A stretch of DNA of 64,000 bases. Origin: Microcosmobacter sp040493455 (GTDB lineage: Bacteria; Bacteroidota; Bacteroidia; Flavobacteriales; Flavobacteriaceae). The stretch is from positions 163,994 through 227,993 of the forward strand of contig NZ_JANFDA010000006.1 in assembly GCF_040493455.1 (NCBI RefSeq), read 5' to 3'. The translations under genes were made by a program, and so were the position numbers. Positions 53,575 to 61,635 of this stretch are shown here, in pieces. The notes beneath the pieces are model-generated. The model searched no databases and was not told the origin of the DNA. It saw only the letters and a program-made list of their open reading frames with translations. The stretch's first letter is position 1. Each line of letters opens with the position of its first letter.

Positions 53575-54084
53575 ATGAAACAATTGAAAACCCTTTTATT
53601 AGCAGCGGTACTATTTGTAGGAGCGACTAGTGTGATGCAAGCGCAGAGTAAAGTTGCTCATATTAACACTAAGGAGTTGATTGAAGCTATGCCAGAGATG
53701 AAAAGTGCAAGGGCAGAACTCGAGAAGTTATCTAAAACTTACCAAGCAGATATTCAAAACAGTGTTACTGAACTTCAAAATAAAGTAAAGCAATACGATG
53801 CTGAAGCGGCAACTCAAACTCAAGAGGAGAACAACAAGCGTATGCAAGAAGTTGCTGAAATGGAGCAAAGTATCCGTCAATTTCAGGCACAAGCACAAGA
53901 AGACATTCAGAAAAAAGAGTTTGATTTATTAAAGCCAATTACTGAAAAAGCTAAAGCAGCTATCCAAAAAGTAGCAAACGATCAAGGTTTTGATTATGTA
54001 TTAGATTCTACTACAGGTGGAGGCGTTTTAGTACATAACGGAAAAGACCTTTTGGCTGACGTAAAAAAAGAATTAGGGTTTTAA
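53575..54084 (+). CDS. OmpH/Skp-family periplasmic chaperone
   Basis: 169 aa, normal length. Signal peptide MKQLKTLLLAAVLFVGATSVMQAQ, then KVAHINTKELIEAMPEMKSA, a long helical hairpin rich in Gln and Glu, and the closing strand GFDYVLDSTTGGGVLVHNGKDLLADVKKEL. It should bind unfolded outer-membrane proteins in the periplasm. It follows its larger paralogue by 34 nt and ends at a clear terminator. Confidence 0.95.
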   Translation: MKQLKTLLLAAVLFVGATSVMQAQSKVAHINTKELIEAMPEMKSARAELEKLSKTYQADIQNSVTELQNKVKQYDAEAATQTQEENNKRMQEVAEMEQSIRQFQAQAQEDIQKKEFDLLKPITEKAKAAIQKVANDQGFDYVLDSTTGGGVLVHNGKDLLADVKKELGF

Positions 54085-54111
54085 TCAAGTATATATATCC
54101 CTTAAAAAATT

Positions 54112-54147
54112 AATCGCTTAAGCTAAGAAGTTTAAGCGATTTTTTTA
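54112..54147 (+). terminator. Intrinsic terminator after the ompH pair
   Basis: AATCGCTTAA (54112-54121) pairs with TTAAGCGATT (54132-54141), a perfect 10-bp stem with a 10-nt loop, running into TTTTTTA. Confidence 0.88.
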
Positions 54148-54168
54148 TGTTATAAATTCATCTGGAAT

Positions 54169-54176
54169 TATCTTTG
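54169..54176 (+). promoter_or_regulatory. -7 element TATCTTTG before the small Cys-rich protein
   Basis: Exact TAnnTTTG match placing a transcript start near 54181, shortly upstream of the TTG at 54193. This fits use of the TTG start rather than ATG 54241, though both lie on the transcript. Confidence 0.5.
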
Positions 54177-54192
54177 TAAAAAGAATATTTCG

Positions 54193-54564
54193 TTGCAGCG
54201 ATTACTGTCTAGCCTATTTATCGGCCTCTATATTATAGCTATGATAAGACCCATAGCACCCTGCTTTGATTATATAATCAACCAAGAATTTATTGCAATG
54301 GCTTTGTGTATAAACAAGGACAAGCCAGAATTGCAATGTAACGGTAAATGTCACTTAGCTAAGCAGCTCGAAGAACAAAAAGAATCTAGCTCAGACTCAT
54401 CCGCTAGAATAGCCTTGGAGCAATACCCTATCGGCTTTGTTTATATTCTGAAACTACCAAAGACTATTAACACACCTTACAAAAAAGAAGATCTACCTAC
54501 CTATTATAATCTTTATTCATATAGATATAGTAAATCTGTATTTCATCCTCCGAGTGTAGTGTAA
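54193..54564 (+). CDS. Small membrane-associated Cys-containing protein, candidate metal-related
   Basis: 123 aa from TTG 54193; the start gives an N-terminal hydrophobic helix (LLSSLFIGLYIIAMIRPIAP). The motif ALCINKDKPELQCNGKCHLAKQL, with three cysteines and a His, is conserved in small flavobacterial proteins often found near metal-transport genes. The C-terminus is Tyr/Ser-rich and ends HPPSVV. No known domain was recognised. The next gene, 98 nt downstream, encodes a Met/His-rich outer-membrane protein, so a joint role in copper or other metal handling is suggested. ATG 54241 is a shorter alternative start. Confidence 0.68.
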   Translation: MQRLLSSLFIGLYIIAMIRPIAPCFDYIINQEFIAMALCINKDKPELQCNGKCHLAKQLEEQKESSSDSSARIALEQYPIGFVYILKLPKTINTPYKKEDLPTYYNLYSYRYSKSVFHPPSVV

Positions 54565-54662
54565 TCATACTTATTACTAAATAATCACAGTACTTCTCAT
54601 ATTCAAAATTAGAGAAGCATACTGCATTACATTCAATTTAAAAACAAACATATATTTTACAG

Positions 54663-55679
54663 ATGAAAACAATTTTATCTGCAATACTTTGTATTGCAAC
54701 AACTATACTTATTGCTCAAGAAGACAAAGAACAACAATGGACAGGAAATAGACCAGACGGACATGCACCAATTTCGGTAATGGGAGATCATACTCATGGA
54801 AAAGGAGAGTTTATGTTTAGCTACAGATTTATGCACATGAATATGGAAGATCTAAATTTCAATAGTGATAACGCTTCTTTTCAAGATGCATTAGATCGTT
54901 ATATGGTGACACCTACTAGTATGCCTATGCAAATGCATATGATAGGAGTAATGTATGCACCTAGCAATCGTGTCACATTAATGGTAATGGGAAACTACAT
55001 TACTAGCGACATGGACCATCTAACACGTATGGGTGGAACATTTACTACTAAATCTTCAGGATTTGGAGACCTCAAAGTTGGTGCCTTGTATAAACTATTC
55101 AATAAAAACAGGCAACAAATACATGCCAATGTTGGAGTTTCAATTCCAACAGGAAGTATTGATGAAACAGATGTAACTCCTGCATCGTCTCCAAACGAAG
55201 TTATTCTCCCTTATCCAATGCAAATTGGCAGTGGAACTTTTGATGCTGAAATTGGCTTAACATATCTCAAACAATGGCAAAACCTCTCCTTTGGAGCACA
55301 AGGTAAAGCCTTATTCAGAATTGGTGAGAATGACAACAATTATAGCTTAGGGAACAAGTATACCATAACGACATGGAGTGCCTACAAAGTAAGTAACTGG
55401 TTAAGTTTTTCAGGAAGAATGGAACTTGGAGCCATTGAAGAAATAGATGGTGTTAACCCAGTGCTTAATCCAATGATGGTTATTACTGCCGATACCAACA
55501 ACTCCGGAATGACATATGGTAACGCAGGCTTAGGATTTAATCTTTATGCTGATAAAGGCTACTTAAAGAATTTTAGACTTGGTTTTGAAGCTTCACTTCC
55601 TCTGTTTCAAAATATGAATGGTATTCAATTGCGACAAAAAGAAACAATTACAGTTGGTCTTCAATATGCTTTTCACTAA
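54663..55679 (+). CDS. Outer-membrane beta-barrel (transporter-like) protein with Met/His-rich N-terminus
   Basis: 338 aa. Signal peptide MKTILSAILCIATTILIAQ, then a region rich in His and Met (VMGDHTHGKGEFMFSYRFMHMNMEDL, TSMPMQMHMIGVMY) and beta-strands typical of a porin-like barrel of the phenol-degradation MetA/transporter type (DLKVGALYKLF, GVSIPTGSIDE), ending with aromatic QYAFH. The Met/His clusters could bind copper or silver. It follows the small Cys protein and ends at a strong hairpin before murI. Substrate is inferred only. Confidence 0.82.
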   Translation: MKTILSAILCIATTILIAQEDKEQQWTGNRPDGHAPISVMGDHTHGKGEFMFSYRFMHMNMEDLNFNSDNASFQDALDRYMVTPTSMPMQMHMIGVMYAPSNRVTLMVMGNYITSDMDHLTRMGGTFTTKSSGFGDLKVGALYKLFNKNRQQIHANVGVSIPTGSIDETDVTPASSPNEVILPYPMQIGSGTFDAEIGLTYLKQWQNLSFGAQGKALFRIGENDNNYSLGNKYTITTWSAYKVSNWLSFSGRMELGAIEEIDGVNPVLNPMMVITADTNNSGMTYGNAGLGFNLYADKGYLKNFRLGFEASLPLFQNMNGIQLRQKETITVGLQYAFH

Positions 55680-55702
55680 AAAGGACTGTTAATAAAATCA
55701 TT

Positions 55703-55735
55703 AAAGCTACTCGGTACCGAGTAGCTTTTTTATTT
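55703..55735 (+). terminator. Intrinsic terminator (26-bp perfect palindrome) before murI
   Basis: AAAGCTACTCGGT (55703-55715) is the exact reverse complement of 55716-55728, followed by a T-rich tract. It terminates the outer-membrane protein gene. Confidence 0.88.
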
Positions 55736-55738
55736 TTG
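55731..55738 (+). promoter_or_regulatory. -7 element TATTTTTG overlapping the terminator tail, before murI
   Basis: Exact TAnnTTTG match, ending 5 nt before ATG 55744. A transcript starting there would be nearly leaderless. It could also be chance in the T-rich tail. Confidence 0.35.
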
Positions 55739-55743
55739 TGACT

Positions 55744-56523
55744 ATGAGTTCTAATCCTATAGGTATATTCGATTCTGGTGTTGGAGGTACTTCCATATGG
55801 AAGGAAATTCACCAACTCTTACCAAATGAGGATACAATCTACCTAGCCGACAGTAAATATGCGCCCTACGGCCCTAAGGGAAAGAAGCGTATCATTGAGC
55901 TTAGCATAAAAAACACAGAACTTCTTCTCAGTAAAAACTGTAAACTTATCGTTGTGGCTTGCAATACTGCTACAACCAATGCTATAGATTATTTACGCAA
56001 AACTTACGACGTACCATTCATTGGTATAGAACCAGCCATAAAACCAGCTGCCTTAAGTACCAAAACGAAATCGATTGGTATTCTTGCAACAAAAGGAACT
56101 TTGAGCAGTGAGCTCTTTCACAAAACCAGTGATCTTTATGCTAACGGTATTGAAATTATTGAGCGAGTTGGTGAAGGTCTTGTCCCTTTGGTTGAAGAGG
56201 GAAAAATTGAATCCAAAGAGGCTAAAACCCTATTAAAGAAATATATTGATCCAATGCTTCAAGCTAATATTGACTATTTGGTATTGGGTTGTACACATTA
56301 CCCGTATCTAATCCCTGTGATAAAAGATCTACTTCCAGAGGGTGTTTCTATAATAGATTCTGGTGAAGCCGTAGCCAAACAAACCAAAGCAGTTTTAGAG
56401 CAAAACAATCTTCTGAATACATCTTCAACAGAAGCAGAAAATCACTTCTACACCAACGATAACCCGGAAGTTATTCAGTCATTAATAGGTGATGCGTTTA
56501 AGGCAGAATATTTAGACTTTTAG
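55744..56523 (+). CDS. murI: Glutamate racemase
   Basis: Interconverts L- and D-glutamate for peptidoglycan. 259 aa from ATG 55744 (an in-frame GTG 6 nt upstream overlaps the promoter box and is less likely). Motifs: GIFDSGVGGTSIWKEI with catalytic-region Asp10, LADSKYAPYG, VVACNTATTNAI with the first catalytic Cys, and LGCTHYPYLIP with the second Cys. Immediately downstream of a strong terminator, so it is transcribed independently. Confidence 0.96.
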   Translation: MSSNPIGIFDSGVGGTSIWKEIHQLLPNEDTIYLADSKYAPYGPKGKKRIIELSIKNTELLLSKNCKLIVVACNTATTNAIDYLRKTYDVPFIGIEPAIKPAALSTKTKSIGILATKGTLSSELFHKTSDLYANGIEIIERVGEGLVPLVEEGKIESKEAKTLLKKYIDPMLQANIDYLVLGCTHYPYLIPVIKDLLPEGVSIIDSGEAVAKQTKAVLEQNNLLNTSSTEAENHFYTNDNPEVIQSLIGDAFKAEYLDF

Positions 56524-56559
56524 TAGTAAGGTATCATTCCTTACACTGACCTATTCTTT

Positions 56560-56925
56560 ATGAAATTAATTTTTGTTTATAATGCCAATTCTGGTAAACT
56601 AAACGCATTACTAGACTCAGGTCATAAATTGTTTAGTCCTAATACTTACAAGTGTCAATTATGTGCAATAACGCATGGAACATTTTCTGAGAAAAAACAA
56701 TGGAAACAATTTAGAGAGAATACCAATCTAGATATGGAGTTCTATCATATAGATGAATTTGAAGCACAATATCCGGACGCTAACTTTAAATTTCCGATTA
56801 TTCTGAAAGAAGAACTCGGAAAATTAACTACAGTAGTTTCTTCTGAAGATTTTAAAGATATAGAAGATATTGAGGCTCTAATTAATAGAATCAATACATG
56901 TGTGAAATCTCGCCTTACTGCTTAA
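56560..56925 (+). CDS. Conserved small protein with CxxC motif, function unknown
   Basis: 121 aa, soluble. The start LIFVYNANSGKLNALLDSGHKLFSPNTYKCQLCAITHGTFSEKKQWKQF is typical of a conserved flavobacterial family of about 120 aa; CQLC and nearby His could bind metal or form a redox pair. The remainder (FPIILKEELGKLTTVVSSEDF) resembles a small alpha/beta fold. No catalytic function is known to me. It follows murI by 36 nt and its end overlaps the convergent hexapeptide gene by 11 nt. Confidence 0.82.
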   Translation: MKLIFVYNANSGKLNALLDSGHKLFSPNTYKCQLCAITHGTFSEKKQWKQFRENTNLDMEFYHIDEFEAQYPDANFKFPIILKEELGKLTTVVSSEDFKDIEDIEALINRINTCVKSRLTA

Positions 56926-57430
56926 ACCAGCTCGAATACTTTATATAATTATTAGCAATACGCTCTATTTCTCCAGTAAGTAACTCAGGACTTACATCTT
57001 TGACTTTTTTTGCGGGTACTCCTGCATAAATACTTCCAGCTTCAATAATAGTATCTTTGGTAACTACAGCGCCAGCCGCAATGATACTATTAGACTCTAC
57101 AACACAGTCATCCATAATGATACTTCCCATACCTACCAATACATTATCGTGGATTGTACATCCATGAACAATAGCATTGTGTCCTATGGAAACATTATTA
57201 CCAATATTTGTGGGTGATTTTTGATACGTTGCGTGGATTACTACACCATCTTGTATGTTGACCTTATCACCTATTTTAATGTAATGCACATCACCGCGAA
57301 CTACTGCATTAAACCACACACTACAGGCGTTTCCCATGACTACATCACCAACAATGGTCGCATTTTCGGCTACAAAACAATCTTCAGGAATCAGAGGGGA
57401 TTTGCCCTCTACTGGTAAAATAACTGGCAT
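56915..57430 (-). CDS. Gamma-carbonic-anhydrase-like hexapeptide-repeat protein
   Basis: 171 aa left-handed beta-helix protein. The repeats start at DCFVAENATIVGDVVMG and include WFNAVVRGDVHYIKIGDKVNIQDGVVIHAT, IGHNAIVHGC and VLVGMGSIIMDDC. The three metal-ligand histidines expected in this group are present (HAT, GHN, VHG). Many members of this YrdA/PaaY-like group have weak or no carbonic anhydrase activity, so metal-dependent function is likely but activity unproven. Its 3' end overlaps the convergent CxxC protein gene. Confidence 0.9.
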   Translation of the reverse strand: MPVILPVEGKSPLIPEDCFVAENATIVGDVVMGNACSVWFNAVVRGDVHYIKIGDKVNIQDGVVIHATYQKSPTNIGNNVSIGHNAIVHGCTIHDNVLVGMGSIIMDDCVVESNSIIAAGAVVTKDTIIEAGSIYAGVPAKKVKDVSPELLTGEIERIANNYIKYSSWFKQ

Positions 57431-57460
57431 CAGGATAAGTCTTTTAATTTGGGAATTAAA

Positions 57461-58195
57461 TTACTTAAAATAAGCTAACAGATCAGCTTTTTTTGAAGCA
57501 GAAACCATTATTTCTTTACCATTACTAAGTACTACGCTTCCTCCCTTTCCTTTGACGTATTTAATCACTTCATTCACATTCACCAAATAGGACTTATGAA
57601 CTCTAGCAAAACTCGAGTCTTTCAATGCCAATTCAAAATATTTCAAAGTCTTACTAACTAGCTTCTTCCTCTCATTGTTTAGATAGATTTCAGTATAGTT
57701 ATCATCTGCCTTGCAGTATAGAATATTTGAAGCCTCTATGACTTCAAAACCATCTTGTTGTGGAATCGTAATCTTTCCATTAACGTTATTGGTCTTAGGA
57801 ACTAATACCTGGTTCTGTAATGCATCTTCCTTGGTCTTAATTTCAGTAACATAATCTACCGCCTTTATCAATTCATCAATAGAAATTGGCTTCATTAAGT
57901 AGTACGACGCATGTGCATTTAAGGCATCAATAGCATAATGATTATAGGCCGTTACAAATATGGTTTCAAAATCAACATCACCAACCTTATCAAGCAAATC
58001 AAACGCATTACCATAAGGCATTTCTACATCTAAGAAAACAAGGTCGAGATCATTATTTCTAATTAAAACCAATGCTTCATCGACATTTGCTGCTTCTCCA
58101 AGTACAGTAACATTGGGACAGTATTTAGTTAAATAATTGCGTAGTATTTCTCTACTAGTTTGCTCATCCTCTACTATAATTGCGTCTAATTTCAT
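57461..58195 (-). CDS. LytTR-type response regulator
   Basis: 244 aa. The receiver domain carries the phospho-acceptor Asp56 (VFLDVEMPYG), acidic pocket VEDEQTS and the conserved Lys in YLMKPISIDEL. The C-terminal LytTR DNA-binding domain is clear (ILYCKADDNYTEIYLNNERKKLVSKTLKYFE...FARVHKSYLVNVNEVIKY). It begins where the kinase gene ends, so they form a two-component pair. Target genes unknown; the divergent SIMPL-vWA genes are candidates by location. Confidence 0.95.
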   Translation of the reverse strand: MKLDAIIVEDEQTSREILRNYLTKYCPNVTVLGEAANVDEALVLIRNNDLDLVFLDVEMPYGNAFDLLDKVGDVDFETIFVTAYNHYAIDALNAHASYYLMKPISIDELIKAVDYVTEIKTKEDALQNQVLVPKTNNVNGKITIPQQDGFEVIEASNILYCKADDNYTEIYLNNERKKLVSKTLKYFELALKDSSFARVHKSYLVNVNEVIKYVKGKGGSVVLSNGKEIMVSASKKADLLAYFK

Positions 58196-60397
58196 CTAAT
58201 CCTTTTTTAGTGTTACTATTACTTTTGTCCCTACATCTTCTTCATCCTGAAAATCCTCAATACTCACATCCACTCTATCCTTATACATCTCATTAAGAAT
58301 CGCAACACGCTTTTTAATGTTACCCATTCCTTTTGAGTTTTGTTTCTTCTGATTCATGGTTTTCATCTCTTCAGAACGCTTTCTACCAATACCATCATCA
58401 GAGATTGTAATTGTTAATTCATCATCTTTATGTTGATTGATATCAATAAGTAATTCCCCTTTATCTTTTTTGTAGCGTAGACCATGCCACACTGCGTTTT
58501 CAATATATGGCTGAAGCAACATTGGTGGAATCTGAAACGCCTCTACTTCAATCGATTCATCCACAGATACTTTGTAATCGAATTTATCTTTAAACCTGAA
58601 GTGCTCTAACTTTGCATAAAGTTCTATAAGTTCTATCTCTCTTTCGAGAGGAATAAAATCTTCTTCACTATTCTCTAAAACCGATCTCATAAGTAATGAA
58701 AAATCTGAAAGATACTTATTAGCGGTTCTCTCATCGTTTGAAGCTATAAAGCTGTTTACAGAGTTCAAAGCATTAAAAATGAAGTGAGGATTCATTTGGC
58801 TTCTGAGGGACTTTAGCGCTAATAAGTTATTTGCCAATTTTTGCTGCTTTATCGATTTATACATAAAATACCCTGAAAACAATAGCAACAAGAGTCCTCC
58901 AATTAAAGAATAAATGATGAGTTCCTGTCGCTTGTTCCGCTCAATAGTTACTTCATATTTACTAAGAGACAACTGACGTTCACTTTCTAATCCAGTAATT
59001 CTATTTTGATTTTCGGTTAGCTTTCTGCTGAATCGTGCAGCTTGCGAAATCTCTTGCTCTTTTCGGATATAGAGTTCGTCAACAATATCTTTATAATCTC
59101 TATATGTCTCTAAAGCCTTATCGTAATCTCCTGCACTTTCATACACATCCGATAGTTTTTTTGTAGCATCCTTTTTTACAATAAGATCTTCTCTGGTATC
59201 CGCAATTTCGATACTCTTCTCTAAATAAGGTATTGCATTGTCATAATCCTTCTGAAGAAAGTACGCATTTCCAATTTTATAATTTTGTTTCTGAGGCGTG
59301 AGCGCACTTTCATTATTTATTATTGAATCTGTTTCAATACCAACGATTGTATTAATCGCTTCTTTTCTCAATTCTATCTCATCATCATAAGACTGGTTTT
59401 CATTTTCAAAATCAGCCACCTTTACTTTCTCCTCAAGGCCTCTTTGCAGGTTTTCCTCTGTTGCCAGATTTAATGACTTAGAATAATAATCCTTGGCCTC
59501 TTGTTTCTTACCTTTTGCATTGTAGGCTTCAGCTATTTTAGAATTAAAGTCAGTAACCTTGGGGGTGATTAAGTGTTTTTTAGCAATCTCCAACCCATCA
59601 TTAAAGTTTTCAATAGCGACGTCAAAGTTATTTATATCGAAATTTGTGCTCCCAAGCCCTTGGTAAAACTCTGTCTTCTGCCAATTGCTTAAGTCTTCGA
59701 CATTAATATCATCATAAGTTCCAAAACTCTTATCATACTTCTTATCTAAGCGATATGCTTCCGCTAGCTTAAGCTTTACATCATTGGTCTCGGAATTCTG
59801 TAAACTGATCTTATAATTGGTGATAGCCAAGTCGTATTGTTTCCAAAACATGTAAATATCTGCCGACACCTCATAGGCTTCTGCATTCTGTGACTGCGAT
59901 CGGCTAACGTTAAGTGCATCTAGAATAAATTGTATACCACGTTCAGCATCTTTCTTCTTATACGTTTCTGCAGAATCTATAAGCGAATTAAACGCCTTTA
60001 CACTAAACTTATTTACTGATCTGGAATTAAACTTGGACAGCTCTGGTTCGACCTCTACAGTAATCCGTTGATTGTCTTTAATTGTGTAATACACCGTTTG
60101 AAAACCATCATGCTTTACAATAAGCAAATCTCCTTCCCTAGCCTGAATATTAAATTTCCCTGAGTCATCTGTTTTTGTATATACCGCTCCATTTATCTCA
60201 ATAACCACATCAGAGATAGGCTTATAGGAATCTCGTTCTATAACAGATCCTTTAATATCAAAAACAGCTTCCTTTTCTTCAAGTTTACTCTCGGTCTTCT
60301 TCTTAACTCTTTCATTTTGAGCAACCGAAAAATGTCCCAATAAAAGAAAGCAACACAATATATAGCGGAGTATTGACTTCAAAATATCAATTTTCAA
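58196..60397 (-). CDS. Membrane TPR sensor histidine kinase of the LytS/YehU type
   Basis: 733 aa. Signal peptide or first helix (ILRYILCCFLLLGHFSVAQ), then a carboxypeptidase-like regulatory beta domain (about 45-125: DIKGSVIERDSYKPISDVVIEINGA, IVKHDGFQTVYY), a periplasmic TPR array (about 145-445: AYEVSADIYMFWKQYDLAITNYK, YKIGNAYFLQKDYDNAIPYLEKSIEIAD), one membrane helix (LIIYSLIGGLLLLLFSGYFMY) and a His_kinase domain with His538 in QMNPHFIFNALNS and an ATPase with DDGIGRKR. It likely phosphorylates the adjacent regulator. The TPR and regulatory domains suggest sensing of an outer-membrane or periplasmic protein. Confidence 0.95.
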   Translation of the reverse strand: MKIDILKSILRYILCCFLLLGHFSVAQNERVKKKTESKLEEKEAVFDIKGSVIERDSYKPISDVVIEINGAVYTKTDDSGKFNIQAREGDLLIVKHDGFQTVYYTIKDNQRITVEVEPELSKFNSRSVNKFSVKAFNSLIDSAETYKKKDAERGIQFILDALNVSRSQSQNAEAYEVSADIYMFWKQYDLAITNYKISLQNSETNDVKLKLAEAYRLDKKYDKSFGTYDDINVEDLSNWQKTEFYQGLGSTNFDINNFDVAIENFNDGLEIAKKHLITPKVTDFNSKIAEAYNAKGKKQEAKDYYSKSLNLATEENLQRGLEEKVKVADFENENQSYDDEIELRKEAINTIVGIETDSIINNESALTPQKQNYKIGNAYFLQKDYDNAIPYLEKSIEIADTREDLIVKKDATKKLSDVYESAGDYDKALETYRDYKDIVDELYIRKEQEISQAARFSRKLTENQNRITGLESERQLSLSKYEVTIERNKRQELIIYSLIGGLLLLLFSGYFMYKSIKQQKLANNLLALKSLRSQMNPHFIFNALNSVNSFIASNDERTANKYLSDFSLLMRSVLENSEEDFIPLEREIELIELYAKLEHFRFKDKFDYKVSVDESIEVEAFQIPPMLLQPYIENAVWHGLRYKKDKGELLIDINQHKDDELTITISDDGIGRKRSEEMKTMNQKKQNSKGMGNIKKRVAILNEMYKDRVDVSIEDFQDEEDVGTKVIVTLKKD

Positions 60398-60593
60398 AGA
60401 TTAAACTTACATCCTTTTATTGATTAAAGAAAATGGACAAACCAAGTTAGGGCTTATTTAACATATAAAATTTCATGGCTTGCTCATTAAGACTAACGCT
60501 TCACTCATTCATTTATGAGATTGCCTAATTCTCCTTTTTTTTTGAAAAAAGTTGATTCTAGGTTTACACCGTTAATCAAAAAACGTAAATAAA

Positions 60594-61622
60594 ATGAACA
60601 AATCTCTTTTAATGAGGCTACTCATCATAGCCTTGTTTTACAATAGTTATGCCCAGCATAAAGGAAATTATAGCAATATCGATCAAAGTATATCGCGTCA
60701 AAATATACTTTCCAAAGCTGGTAATGCAATAATATATAATCCCGTAATAGGTCAACGCATTAATAGACCCTTATCACCTACCAATCAGTTAATAATAGAC
60801 GTACAGGCACTTCAAAATGTAGTTGCTTCCAGCTATACGGCAATTTTTAATATCTCACAGATAGCACCTACTGCTGAAGAAGCAAATAGATTAATGAGCG
60901 AACGCATAGGAAATATAAAAAAGTCATTATCAGCTGAAGGAATTTTAGAAAAGGACATTGCAATTGATGTTATCTCTTTTGTCCCTGTGTATGAAATAGA
61001 AGTTGAAAAAAAACTCTTTAGTAAAACATACACTGAAGTTCCTAAAGGTTTCGAATTACAACAGAATATTCATATTCGATTTACCAAGACACATCAATTC
61101 GAACCTATACTAACTGCCTGTGCTAAGGAAGAAGTATACAACCTAGTAAAGGTAGATTACTTTATTGAAAATATTAGGGAAGTATATAGCAATCTACAAG
61201 ATAAACTACTAGAGGTTATAGACGATAAAAAAGCCTATTATACAACTCTAGGCTTTGACCTTACTGATTATAACATTTCCATAGCAGATGATAAGTACTG
61301 CTATTTTCCTAAAGACTTTTATCAAAGCTATCAAGCTTTCAATAGTATTTCATTCGAAGCCTTAAAGAAGAATAAAGGCGTTACTAAAGCCAAAAAGCAA
61401 ACATCTTATTATTATCAACCACTTACTTATGAAAACTATGACATAGTTCTAAATCCATCAATTTTAGAACCTGTTGTACAAATAGGTATGCACATAAAAT
61501 TAGTCTATACACCAAAGCCAAAAGAAAATAAAAAAGAAGAATCAAAAATAGAGACCAAACACAAATATTATGTGATATCACCAAATGGTCCTATAGATGT
61601 ACAAGAATTAAAAACACAATAA
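60594..61622 (+). CDS. Secreted SIMPL (DUF541)-like protein
   Basis: 342 aa. Signal peptide MNKSLLMRLLIIALFYNSYAQ. The central part fits the SIMPL/DUF541 pattern: VASSYTAIFNISQIAPTAEEANRLMSERIGNIKKSLSAEGILEKDI, IAIDVISFVPVYEIE and FELQQNIHIRFTKTHQFEPIL. A Lys/Glu-rich C-terminus follows (KPKENKKEESKIETK). No enzyme motif. It is divergent from the sensor kinase and 13 nt upstream of the vWA lipoprotein, so the two form an operon. The 196-nt divergent gap shows no clear promoter box. Confidence 0.78.
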   Translation: MNKSLLMRLLIIALFYNSYAQHKGNYSNIDQSISRQNILSKAGNAIIYNPVIGQRINRPLSPTNQLIIDVQALQNVVASSYTAIFNISQIAPTAEEANRLMSERIGNIKKSLSAEGILEKDIAIDVISFVPVYEIEVEKKLFSKTYTEVPKGFELQQNIHIRFTKTHQFEPILTACAKEEVYNLVKVDYFIENIREVYSNLQDKLLEVIDDKKAYYTTLGFDLTDYNISIADDKYCYFPKDFYQSYQAFNSISFEALKKNKGVTKAKKQTSYYYQPLTYENYDIVLNPSILEPVVQIGMHIKLVYTPKPKENKKEESKIETKHKYYVISPNGPIDVQELKTQ

Positions 61623-61635
61623 AAAGAATTAGGAC

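Noticed and set aside
56526..56544. GTAAGG...CCTTAC stem after murI considered as a terminator
   Set aside because: Only 6 bp, no T-run follows, and the next gene starts 16 nt later on the same strand; likely read through.
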